Assembly (NCBI GenBank): GCA_046330455.1
Contig: JAXLSU010000008.1
Location: 124,001-188,000 of the forward strand
Length of the DNA stretch: 64,000 nt
Reading direction: 5' to 3'
From: CAVQXR01 sp046330455
GTDB taxonomy: Bacteria; Actinomycetota; Thermoleophilia; Gaiellales; Gaiellaceae
The notes beneath the pieces are model-generated. The model searched no databases. It had not been told where the DNA came from and worked only from the letters and a program-made list of their open reading frames with translations. A program made the translations under genes and the position numbers. Positions within the stretch are counted from its first letter, which is position 1; every line of letters begins with the position of its first letter. Shown in pieces: positions 47,701 through 54,265 of this stretch.

Positions 47701-48603
47701 GGAGATGTCGGTCTCGGAGAAGACGACCTCGTGATCGTGAACGGCGCTCTGGACGGCGACCATCAGCTCGTCGAGCGCCTCCGCGAGCGCGTCGGGCCCC
47801 TCGCGCTCGAGCATCGCGTCGGTCTCGCGGAACTCGATGAACGCGGTCGCGATCGGCCGGTGCTCGGCGTCCTCGGCGTCGGCGAGGAGATGCTCACGGA
47901 TCGTCTCGGGCAGGCAGGAGTAGAGGTCGAGGCCGGCGACGTCCGGGGCCGGGCGGGCCCGTTCGACCTGCACGGCCGGCTCGCCCTTGAGCAGGAGCCC
48001 GTCCTCCTTCGGGGCACCGATGTTCGCTGGATCGAGGAGCGCCGCAGCTTCCGGGCTGAGCAGCACGTCGCCGGCCTCGGCGGCCGACTCCATCGCGACC
48101 GTACGCGTCGCGGCGGGCCCGGTGATGACGAGCTCGCGATGACGCCCGCCCACGAGGAAGAAGTGGAACTCGCCCGAGTGGATGCCGACGGACATGCGCA
48201 GGGTCGCGACCCCGGCCGAGGACGTGATGCGGCCGATCGCGCGCAGCGTCCGCTGCATTCCCGCCGAGGCCCGGGCCGCGCGGGCGGCGTGCTCCTCGCC
48301 CTCGAACAGGAGGAGGACCGCGTCGCCGCCCCACTTGACGAGCCCGGCGCCGTAGTCGTACGCCACCGAGAGGAGCTCGGTGAAGACGACCGAGAGGATG
48401 TCGTTGAGCTCCTCGGCGCCGACCTTGCCCTTCTTCGCGAGGCGTTCGGTCATCTTCGTGAACCCGGAGATGTCGACGAACGCGAGCGACCCCTCGACCG
48501 CCTTCCAGCGGGCGCCCGGGGTCTCGCGCAGCCACTCGATCAGCAGGCGCGGGACGTACGGCTTCAGCAGCTCCGACCGGTGGTCGGAATCTGTCGGCGT
48601 CAC
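44770..48603 (-). CDS. Class III cyclase-AAA ATPase-TPR regulator
   Basis: This 1277-residue protein joins signalling and ATPase modules. Two class III nucleotide cyclase-like domains come first: residues about 40-190 (FVDISGFTKMTERLA, metal Asp; VKWGGDAVLLLFEGEE) and about 245-420 (GVNCGRVFTGDFG, KGDALNTAARI). Next is an NTPase/STAND-like module with Walker A GEPGIGKSR (near 465) and Walker B LLVFEDVHWMDEAS (near 590), then a winged region and about ten TPR repeats to the end (such as LVLNNLGGFAYFDGRWDDAL). It is probably a cytoplasmic sensor-regulator. The second cyclase domain looks degenerate (no clear FVD metal Asp), so activity is unproven. GTG at 48603. Confidence 0.92.
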   Translation of the reverse strand: MTPTDSDHRSELLKPYVPRLLIEWLRETPGARWKAVEGSLAFVDISGFTKMTERLAKKGKVGAEELNDILSVVFTELLSVAYDYGAGLVKWGGDAVLLLFEGEEHAARAARASAGMQRTLRAIGRITSSAGVATLRMSVGIHSGEFHFFLVGGRHRELVITGPAATRTVAMESAAEAGDVLLSPEAAALLDPANIGAPKEDGLLLKGEPAVQVERARPAPDVAGLDLYSCLPETIREHLLADAEDAEHRPIATAFIEFRETDAMLEREGPDALAEALDELMVAVQSAVHDHEVVFSETDISANGGKILLIAGAPASAGDDEERMLRTARAVIEQEFWLPIRIGVNCGRVFTGDFGPPYRRTYSCKGDALNTAARIMGKAEPGQALATEDVLNRSRTTFELTPVGPFVLKGKAQPLPAFALGPVISRETRERHELPLIGREHEMSVLLEALASARQGVGRLVELIGEPGIGKSRLVEELRREAGEIELVVAACEQYESSTPYHPFRGAMRSLLGLRADERPARVEQRLRRRVEELAPELAPWLPLLGPLLDVELPATPEVDRLEDRFRRAKLEEATGELLARLLSDTTLLVFEDVHWMDEASAALLLHLAGSVGRRPWLLIASRRDMDTGFVAPQIPEASALRPAPLGEQAALALVEAETEEQPLPPHVVATLTERAGGNPLFLAELVSAARTLGPEALPDSVEALLAAQIDRLEPRDRRVLRYASVLGTSFPQDLLRASLEGQEHALDDGVWSRLAGFVQRDRSGIARFRHALVRDAAYEGLPFKRRLELHGHVGETIERLAGSDPNEQAGLLSLHFLNAHRYEKAWQYARVAGEHARAVYANAEAAELFERALQAARRLGSVPDADLATVWEALGDAHDFVGQPREGAVAYRAARRLRAGDPLAEASLCLKEAFMVDRLGNYPQALRWIRRGLDALDGDERSEISAKRAELQVFYGAVRQGQGRSAEAIRWCESAIAEAERAGAKKPLAYAYCILDWAYIASGRPERAVYSTPALALYEELGDLHGQALVLNNLGGFAYFDGRWDDALALYQRALEARELLGDVGNVASITYNIAEVLLERGQLEEAEVLIRRSLRVRRALSDRLEIAESVRMLGRAASRSGRAAEAVELLREARDEFAALGAHGEVAETNARLAASLVRSGHSEEGLRLASDALAGAVGPTVPMLERIQGYGLAQRGDFDGALEAMEASLASATSQGLGFEEACTLEAIVNLGDLLGRPTDDEHRERRDELLASLGIVRIPSFPLPEAPREATAV

Positions 48604-48639
48604 AGCTGAAGGATAGAGCGAGGGTCGACTGCGCGGGGC

Positions 48640-48714
48640 TCAGCCGATGACGGCACGCTGCCCTTCGTCGACCAGCTCGTCACACGAGGCGAACGCGGCG
48701 ACGACGGCGTTCAC
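48640..48714 (-). pseudogene. Truncated PIN-domain toxin remnant
   Basis: The 24 codons from GTG 48714 read NAVVAAFASCDELVDEGQRAVIG and then stop. The opening VVAAFAS resembles the first strand and active-site region of a PIN-domain (VapC) RNase, which is normally about 130 residues. The GTGA overlap with the AbrB-like frame is the usual toxin-antitoxin layout. Almost all of the toxin is lost. Confidence 0.6.
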
Positions 48715-48955
48715 CTGCGGACGCGCTCGAGCGTCTCCCGCAACGTCTCGGCGTCGAGTGCCGGCAGATCGGCTTGGGGGACCGCAACGGGCCCTGCGCC
48801 TTGCCGCTCGAGTCGCATCGGAGTCGCTGGGATCTCGATCACGATCGTGCCGCTCCGAGCCGTGACCTCGACCTCCTCGCCGCCCTTCAGGCCGAGCTCA
48901 CGGCGGATCGCCAGCGGAACGACGATGCGTCCGGTAGCGTCGATGGTCCTTTCAT
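48711..48955 (-). pseudogene. AbrB/SpoVT-type antitoxin with frameshift at codon 3
   Basis: The frame encodes TIDATGRIVVPLAIRRELGL, then GGEEVEVTARSGTIVIEIP and a toxin-binding tail (ADLPALDAETLRETLERVRR), a clear AbrB-fold antitoxin of about 80 residues. It has no start codon: in frame, the sequence is open back to a TGA with no ATG, GTG or TTG. The expected ATG (48955) is followed by AAA GG, then ACC, so one base is missing at 48948-48949. The antitoxin is therefore probably dead, matching the truncated toxin behind it. A sequencing error cannot be excluded. Confidence 0.72.
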
Positions 48956-48983
48956 GGCATTTGCTCCACCATCGATATTGCCA

Positions 48984-49472
48984 TCATCGCCACTCGGCCG
49001 GCACGGGGCGCCGCGAGGTCACCTGCCAGGTGTTGAAGCCGAGCCAGTGCATCCGCCCCAGATAGCGCGCGTGCTCGACCTTCAGGCAGCGGTCCATCAC
49101 GACCGCGAGCCCACCGGCGCGCGCGAACTCGGCGCCCTCGAGGCTGATCACGCCGAACTGGAGCCAGAGCGCCTTCGCCCCGACCGCGACGGCCTCCTCC
49201 GCGATCGCGGGAACCGCGTTCGGCGCCCTGAACACGTCGACGACGTCGATCGGGAACGGGATGTCGCGCAGCGTGGGATAGCTCGGCTCGCCGAGCACCT
49301 CGCTCGCGTTCGGGTTGACCGGCACGACGCGATAGCCGTGGCGCCTGAGGTAGAAGCCGACGAAGTTCGAGGCGCGCAGCTCGTTCGGTGAGAGGCCGAC
49401 GATCGCGACCGTTTGCATGTCGTGGAGAACCCGGAGGATCTCGCCTGCGTCCTGGTAGGCGGCCGTGCTCAT
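48984..49472 (-). CDS. CoA-binding (CoA_binding_2/YccU-like) protein
   Basis: This 162-residue Rossmann-fold protein belongs to the small CoA-binding family. The core is VAIVGLSPNELRASNFVGFYL, then GYRVVPVNPNASEVLGEPSYPTLRDIP and a conserved VMDRCLKVEHARYL near the end. The function of the family is not well known. The ATG at 49472 overlaps the metY stop (ATGA), so it is co-translated with metY. This metY-CoA-binding pairing is seen in many bacteria and suggests a regulatory or metabolic link with sulfur amino acid synthesis. Confidence 0.9.
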   Translation of the reverse strand: MSTAAYQDAGEILRVLHDMQTVAIVGLSPNELRASNFVGFYLRRHGYRVVPVNPNASEVLGEPSYPTLRDIPFPIDVVDVFRAPNAVPAIAEEAVAVGAKALWLQFGVISLEGAEFARAGGLAVVMDRCLKVEHARYLGRMHWLGFNTWQVTSRRPVPAEWR

Positions 49473-50788
49473 CCCGCCGTCGCCGTCGTCGCCGCTGCGA
49501 GGCCCTGCTCGAGGTCCCAGACCAGGTCGTCGAGGTCCTCGAGCCCCACGGAGAGCCGGATCGTCCCGGGTGCGATGCCTGCGGCTGCGAGCTCCTCGTC
49601 GGAAAGCTGGCGGTGGGTCGTCGAGGCGGGATGGATGACGAGGCTCTTTGCGTCGCCGACGTTCGCGAGGTGGCTCCAGAGGTCGAGTGCCTCGATGAAG
49701 CGCTTCCCGGCCTCGCGGCCGCCGGGAAGCACGAACGAGAAGACGGCGCCCGCACCCTTCGGGAGGTACTTCTCGACGAGCGAACGGTACGGGCTGCCCT
49801 CGAGGCCGGGGTGGCTGACGCTCTCCACCGCGGGGTGCCGGGCGAGATGGCGAGCGACCCCGAGCGCGTTCTCGACGTGGCGATCCATCCGTAGCGACAG
49901 CGTCTCGAGCCCGAGCAGGAACAGGAACGCGTTGAAAGGGGAGAGCGCGGCTCCGAGGTCGCGCAGCGTCTCGGCGCGCAGCTTCATGCAGAACCCGTAG
50001 ACGCCGAAGGTCTCGTGGAACGCGAGGCCGTGGTAGGCGGGCGAGGGCTCGGCGATCGTCGGGAACCTCCCGTTCGACCAGTCGAAGCGTCCGCTCTCGA
50101 CGACGACCCCGCCGATGCTCGTGCCGTGGCCGCCGATGAACTTCGTCGCAGCGTGGACGACGATGTCGGCTCCCCACTCGAGCGGGCGGCAGAGATACGG
50201 GGTCGCGAAGGTGCTGTCGACGATGAGCGGGATCCCGTGATCGTGGGCGATCCCGGCCACCGCCTCGATGTCCAGGATGTTCCCGGCCGGGTTGCCGATC
50301 GTCTCGCCGAACAGCGCCTTCGTGTTCGGTCGGAGCGCGGCGAGCCAGGCCCGGGGATCGTCGGGATCCACGAACGTGAGCTCGAGCGACAGCTTCCTCG
50401 TCAGGTGCTTGAGCTGGGTGACCGTGCCCCCGTAGAGCGCGCTCGAGGCGACGAGGTGATCGCCCGGGACGAAGAGGGTGACGAACACCGCCGCCTGCGC
50501 GGCGAGGCCGCTCGCGAACGCGACCCCGCCGGCGCCGCCCTCGAGGTTCGCCATCCGCTCCTCGAACGCGGCCACGGTCGGGTTCATGATCCGCGAGTAC
50601 GTGTTCCCGTACTCCTGGAGGTTGAAGTACGCAGCCGCCGCGTCCGGATCCTCGAACACGTAGCTCGTCGTCTGGAAGATCGGCATGGCGCGGGCACCCG
50701 TGTACGGGTCGGGGCGCTGCCCGGCGTGCACGGCCCGGGTGTCGAACCCGAACGCGCGGCGAGGCTCGGGTGCGCCGTCGCTCTCCAT
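49469..50788 (-). CDS. metY: O-acetylhomoserine sulfhydrylase/aminocarboxypropyltransferase MetY
   Basis: MetY (439 residues) is a PLP enzyme that makes homocysteine from O-acetylhomoserine and sulfide. The PLP Lys is Lys216 in VHAATKFIGGHG, the aspartate holding the pyridine ring is in PLIVDSTFATPYL, and SALYGGTV and NPTVAAFEERMANLEGG belong to the Cys/Met metabolism fold. Length and the SLVIHPASTTHRQLSDEEL segment favour MetY over the ~380-residue MetB type. The ATG at 50788 lies seven bases after a TACGCT -10 box and is preferred over a longer in-frame extension through the palindrome region. It is coupled to the CoA-binding gene. Confidence 0.93.
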   Translation of the reverse strand: MESDGAPEPRRAFGFDTRAVHAGQRPDPYTGARAMPIFQTTSYVFEDPDAAAAYFNLQEYGNTYSRIMNPTVAAFEERMANLEGGAGGVAFASGLAAQAAVFVTLFVPGDHLVASSALYGGTVTQLKHLTRKLSLELTFVDPDDPRAWLAALRPNTKALFGETIGNPAGNILDIEAVAGIAHDHGIPLIVDSTFATPYLCRPLEWGADIVVHAATKFIGGHGTSIGGVVVESGRFDWSNGRFPTIAEPSPAYHGLAFHETFGVYGFCMKLRAETLRDLGAALSPFNAFLFLLGLETLSLRMDRHVENALGVARHLARHPAVESVSHPGLEGSPYRSLVEKYLPKGAGAVFSFVLPGGREAGKRFIEALDLWSHLANVGDAKSLVIHPASTTHRQLSDEELAAAGIAPGTIRLSVGLEDLDDLVWDLEQGLAAATTATAG

Positions 50789-50795
50789 CGGCCCC

Positions 50796-50801
50796 AGCGT
50801 A
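50796..50801 (-). promoter_or_regulatory. -10 box TACGCT ahead of metY
   Basis: TACGCT ends seven bases before the metY ATG. The 14 bases 50795-50808 are identical to those around the allC -10 box and contain the same dyad. Confidence 0.45.
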
Positions 50802-50817
50802 GACGCTCGGAGGGGCA

Positions 50818-50838
50818 GGGCCGGATGAGATCCGACCC
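50818..50838. repeat. Copy of the dispersed palindrome (CCGG type, one mismatch)
   Basis: GGGCCGGAT-GAG-ATCCGACCC has one mismatch in the right arm, followed by CCTAC. Confidence 0.65.
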
Positions 50839-50877
50839 CTACAGGATCGTGTGGGGTTGTCCTGCCCGTGAGATTCG

Positions 50878-50892
50878 AACCCCTTCGGGGTT
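50878..50892. terminator. Small hairpin AACCCC-TTC-GGGGTT
   Basis: A perfect 6-bp stem with a TTC loop lies between two palindrome copies, downstream of the acyl-CoA dehydrogenase stop and upstream of metY. It may help end the dehydrogenase transcript. Confidence 0.45.
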
Positions 50893-50931
50893 TGGCGGGG
50901 CCGCCTTGTCGGGTGATGGTCCGATGTCGTA

Positions 50932-50953
50932 GGGACGGGATCTCATCCCGCCC
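50932..50953. repeat. Copy of the dispersed palindrome (CGGG type)
   Basis: GGGACGGGAT-CTC-ATCCCGCCC, preceded by GTA, lies 8 bp after the leftward acyl-CoA dehydrogenase stop. Confidence 0.68.
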
Positions 50954-50961
50954 TTCTGGCC

Positions 50962-52143
50962 CTATCTCGCCGGGCGCTCGAGCAGCCGCCGCGCGATGAT
51001 CAGCTGCTGGATCTCGTTCGAGCCCTCGCCGATCAGGAGCAGCGGAGCGTCGCGGTAGTAGCGCTCGGGCCGGTACTCGAGCGAGTAGCCGTAGCCGCCG
51101 TGGATACGCATGCAGTCGAGCGCGTTCTCCTGACCGGCCTCGGTCGCGAAGAACTTCGCCATTCCGGCCTCGAGGTCGGCGCGCTCGCCGCGCGCCTTCG
51201 CCTGCGCCGCCTGGACGACGAGCAATCGGGCTGCCTCGGCACGCGTCGCCATCTTCGCGAGCATCAGCTGGACGGCCTGGTGGTGGCCGATCGGCTTGCC
51301 GAACGCCTCGCGCTCGTTCGCGTACCGTAGCGCGTCGTCGAGGGCTGCCTGCGCGAGCCCCGCACCGCGGGCAGCGACGTTGACCCGGCCGACCTCGATC
51401 CCCGACATGAAGTACTTGAAGCCCTGGCCGATGCCGGCCTCGCCGCCGAGGATGCTCGACGCCGGCGTGCGGAAGCCGTCGAAGACGAGCTCCGTCGACT
51501 CGACGCCCTTGTAGCCGAGCTTCGCGAGCCCCGGCATCGGGATGGTCAGGCCGGGCGGCTCGGTCTCGGGCTCCTTCTCGACGAGGAAGCCCGTCATGCC
51601 GGCGTGGGCCGGTGTTGCGGCCGGATCTGTCTTTGCGAGCACGGCGACGAGCCCCGAGCGCCAGCCGTTCGTGACCCACATCTTCTGACCGCCGAGCACG
51701 TAGTCGTCTCCGTCGCGCACGGCGGTCGTGCGGATCGACTGCACGTCCGAGCCCGCGTGCGGCTCCGTCATCGAGAACGCGGCCCGGATCTCACATGCCG
51801 CCAGCTTCGGCAGGAGGCGCTGCTTCTGCTCCTCGGTGCCGTGCATCCGGATCATCCACGACGTGATGAACGAGCCGTTCAGGATCCCGGGGAGCGTCAC
51901 CCAGCCGCGCGACAGCTCCAGCACGATCAGCGCGTAGGTGTCGACGCCGAGCCCGAGCCCGCCGTACTCCTCGGGAACCGTCGTGCCGAAGAGGCCGAGC
52001 TCGACCATCGTCTCCACGAGCTGCTCCGGGAACTCGTCGCGGTGCTCGAGCTCCGATGCGACCGGGATCACGTCGCGGTCGACGAAGTCGCGTACGGCGG
52101 CGACGATCTCCCGCTGCTCCTCGCTGAGCGCGCCGATGCTCAT
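50962..52143 (-). CDS. Acyl-CoA dehydrogenase (second paralogue)
   Basis: This 393-residue FAD enzyme is of the acyl-CoA dehydrogenase family. Motifs are AFSMTEPHAGSDVQSIRTTA, GGQKMWVTNGWRSGL, FGKPIGHHQAVQLMLA and CMRIHGGYGYSLEYRPERYYRDA, with the catalytic Glu expected in LLLIGEGSNEIQQLI (near residue 375). It would oxidise a short or branched acyl-CoA in the cytoplasm. The start overlaps the MmgE/PrpD stop (ATGA), so both are co-translated. Its role with a dehydratase, CoA-ester lyase and hydantoinase suggests a catabolic route for a cyclic amide or methylated dicarboxylate; the exact substrate is not known. Confidence 0.93.
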   Translation of the reverse strand: MSIGALSEEQREIVAAVRDFVDRDVIPVASELEHRDEFPEQLVETMVELGLFGTTVPEEYGGLGLGVDTYALIVLELSRGWVTLPGILNGSFITSWMIRMHGTEEQKQRLLPKLAACEIRAAFSMTEPHAGSDVQSIRTTAVRDGDDYVLGGQKMWVTNGWRSGLVAVLAKTDPAATPAHAGMTGFLVEKEPETEPPGLTIPMPGLAKLGYKGVESTELVFDGFRTPASSILGGEAGIGQGFKYFMSGIEVGRVNVAARGAGLAQAALDDALRYANEREAFGKPIGHHQAVQLMLAKMATRAEAARLLVVQAAQAKARGERADLEAGMAKFFATEAGQENALDCMRIHGGYGYSLEYRPERYYRDAPLLLIGEGSNEIQQLIIARRLLERPAR

Positions 52144-53537
52144 ACGCGGGCCGCTTCCTTCAGGGTCAGCGGGGCGAGCGCGGCGGTCAGGTCGTCCTGC
52201 TCCTCGAGCGTGAGGATCGCCTCCTCGAGCGCGTCGAGCGCCTCGTCGCCGAGCGCGAGTCCGGCGTTGGCGCGGAACTTCTGCCGGACTTCGTCCGCCG
52301 AGAGTGGATTCTCGGGCCCGCCCTGCTGGTACGGGAAGTCGCCGCTCACCGTCTCGCCGCTCGCGAGCGTGACGCGGACGCCGCCCGGGAACGCCTGCGG
52401 GTAGGTCGGGTAGTCGGGCGTCTCGTACACGACCTTGCCGGCGACGGCGAGCACCGACGGGTCGGCGATCGCCTCGTCGGTGAAGTCGGAGACGGCGACG
52501 TGCCCGCGGACGAGCAGCGAGGCGACCGAGTACTGGAGCGAGAACTTGCCCTCGTACTCCGAACGCGGGAGCTTCTTCTGCTCGGCCGGCTCGAGGACGA
52601 GCGAGACGCCGGCCTCCGGGACGGTGACGACGACCTCGGCGATCTCGTCGGGGGCGAACGTCCGACCCCCGACCGCCTCGGAGGTCGCGCCCAGTGACCC
52701 GTGCATGAAATGACAGACCGGGTAGGGCTTGTAGGCGATTCGCGGGGTCTCCCAGCGGGAGCCGAGGTCGGCGAGCTGCGTCGCGAGCCCCGTGTCACCC
52801 ACGCCGGCGCCGACGTAGGCGTGGTAGAGGCCGAACCTGCCCTCGAAGATCGACCGGGGCCCGATCGCGCCGTGATGGACGAGGCGTGAGGCGATGTGCG
52901 CACCGTGCGCGGCCCAGGCCGGGTGGATGGGCTTCGTCGGGGTCCCGTCTGCAAGGTAGGCGAACACTCCGGAGGCCATCGAGCCGGCAATCCCGAGCGC
53001 CCTCGTCGTCGCGTCCGCGTCGAGCCCGGCGATCCGGGAGACGGCGGCGACTCCGCCGAACACGCCGCAGACCGCGGTCGGATGGAAGCCGCGTGCATGA
53101 AACTGACCCGAGGCTGCCATGCCCACGCGGCAGACCACCTCGTTCCCCGCCACGATCGCGGCCAGCGCCTCCCCGCCGGTCGTTCCGTACTGCTCACCGG
53201 CCGCGAGCACGGCGGGCGTGACGACGGTCGAGACGTGCGAGACGGAGTCCGAGTGGGTGTCGTCGAAGTCGAGGCCGTGGCAGAGCATGGCGTTTGCGAA
53301 GGCGGCGTTCGCGGCGGGGAGCCTGCCCGTCGAACCGATCACGGTTGCGTGTCCCTCGCCACCGAGCTCCGCCATCGTCGAGCGGCCCTCGGTCGCGGTG
53401 CCCGTCGCGTGGGCGGCGAGCCCGCAGCCGAGCGTGTCGAGGATGTGCAGCTTCGCGTGCCCGGCGACCTCGGTCGGGATGTCGTCGAGGCGGAGCGCCG
53501 ACGTCCAGGCGGCGATCGTCTCTGCAGCGGTGGTCAT
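52140..53537 (-). CDS. MmgE/PrpD family protein (2-methylcitrate dehydratase-like)
   Basis: This 465-residue protein belongs to the MmgE/PrpD family, which includes 2-methylcitrate dehydratase, cis-aconitate decarboxylase and relatives. The helical N-terminal domain has CGLAAHATGTATEGRSTMAELGG and FANAMLCHGLDFDDTHSDSVSHV, the family's active-site region with Asp-Thr-His. The C-terminal domain has YKPYPVCHFMHGSLGA. Catalytic His and Asp residues are present. The ATG at 53537 has AGGAGA upstream. It overlaps the dehydrogenase gene by 4 bp. A methylated tricarboxylate or similar hydroxy acid is a plausible substrate. Confidence 0.92.
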   Translation of the reverse strand: MTTAAETIAAWTSALRLDDIPTEVAGHAKLHILDTLGCGLAAHATGTATEGRSTMAELGGEGHATVIGSTGRLPAANAAFANAMLCHGLDFDDTHSDSVSHVSTVVTPAVLAAGEQYGTTGGEALAAIVAGNEVVCRVGMAASGQFHARGFHPTAVCGVFGGVAAVSRIAGLDADATTRALGIAGSMASGVFAYLADGTPTKPIHPAWAAHGAHIASRLVHHGAIGPRSIFEGRFGLYHAYVGAGVGDTGLATQLADLGSRWETPRIAYKPYPVCHFMHGSLGATSEAVGGRTFAPDEIAEVVVTVPEAGVSLVLEPAEQKKLPRSEYEGKFSLQYSVASLLVRGHVAVSDFTDEAIADPSVLAVAGKVVYETPDYPTYPQAFPGGVRVTLASGETVSGDFPYQQGGPENPLSADEVRQKFRANAGLALGDEALDALEEAILTLEEQDDLTAALAPLTLKEAARV

Positions 53538-53562
53538 TGGGTCTCCTGTCTCGTGGTCGTCA

Positions 53563-53638
53563 GGGCGGGATCTGTGACTGGGAGGGCCGGATGAGATCAG
53601 GCCCTTACAAGGGTCGGGGTGTAGGGACGGGATCTGTG
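53563..53638. repeat. Two half copies and one full copy of the dispersed palindrome
   Basis: A half copy (GGGCGGGATCTGTGAC, from 53563), a full copy with one mismatch (GGGCCGGAT-GAG-ATCAGGCCC, 53584-53604) and another half copy (GGGACGGGATCTGTGAC, from about 53623) lie within 76 bp. The CTGTGAC that replaces the right arm in both half copies is itself shared. They fill the gap between the MaoC gene and MmgE/PrpD. Confidence 0.6.
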
Positions 53639-53720
53639 ACCGCCGGGCTCCGCCCGGCTTCTACGCGGGTCCGGGCCGGCCGAGCCGGGCCGTCAGCCGC
53701 GGGGGTCGTCGGCCGCGGTG

Positions 53721-54248
53721 TCAGACCGTCCAGTCCTCCTCGGTCGCGGGGAAGGTGTCGGTGACCTCGGGCGCGTCGCGCTTGTAGACCATGAACGTCC
53801 GCCTGAACTCGATCACGACCTCGTGGCGCTGGTTGATGCCGCGGCAGCGCATCGAGACGATCCCGACGTTCTGGTTCGACCTCGACTCGCGCTTCTCGAG
53901 GATCTCGGACTCGGCCCACAGCGTGTCGCCCTCGAAGACCGGCTTGGGGAGCTTGATGTCCGTCCAGGCGAGGTTGGCCGTCGCGTTCTCGCTCGTGTCC
54001 GGGACGGTCATGCCCGTGACGAGCGCGAGCGTGAAGGCGCTGTTCACGAGCGGCCGGCCGAAGCGGGTGCCCTCGGTGTAGGGCACGTTGAAGTGCATCT
54101 GGTTCGTGTTCATCGTCAGGCAGGTGAACCAGATGTTGTCGGTCTGCGTGACCGTGCGGCCGAGCCGGCTGCGGAAGACGTCTCCGACCTCGAAGTCCTC
54201 GTAGAACCGGCCCCGCCAGACCTTGGGTGCAGCCTCCGTCGCGCTCAT
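53721..54248 (-). CDS. MaoC-like hydratase
   Basis: This 175-residue hot-dog-fold protein is of the MaoC dehydratase family, which hydrates enoyl-CoA, mesaconyl-CoA or related esters. Family segments are RFYEDFEVGDVFRSRLGRTVTQ, then NIWFTCLTMNTNQMHFNVPY, where the Asn and His match the catalytic Asp/His region, and GRPLVNSAFTLALVTGM. The ATG at 54248 has GGAGAG upstream. It lies 17 bp after the CoA-ester lyase gene, so the two form a unit with a logical hydration-then-cleavage order. Confidence 0.92.
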   Translation of the reverse strand: MSATEAAPKVWRGRFYEDFEVGDVFRSRLGRTVTQTDNIWFTCLTMNTNQMHFNVPYTEGTRFGRPLVNSAFTLALVTGMTVPDTSENATANLAWTDIKLPKPVFEGDTLWAESEILEKRESRSNQNVGIVSMRCRGINQRHEVVIEFRRTFMVYKRDAPEVTDTFPATEEDWTV

Positions 54249-54265
54249 GGGCTCTCCTTTTCTGT

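Noticed and set aside
50861..50895. A possible tRNA T-arm remnant (GGTTCGAATC on the minus strand)
   Set aside because: The flanking bases do not pair as a T-stem, and no acceptor, D or anticodon arm can be built. The region is better explained by the AACCCC-TTC-GGGGTT hairpin.
49469..51679. A 736-residue minus-strand frame extending metY upstream
   Set aside because: The added part crosses the palindrome region and is antisense-frame sequence of the acyl-CoA dehydrogenase. MetY homology starts at 50788, right behind a -10 box.
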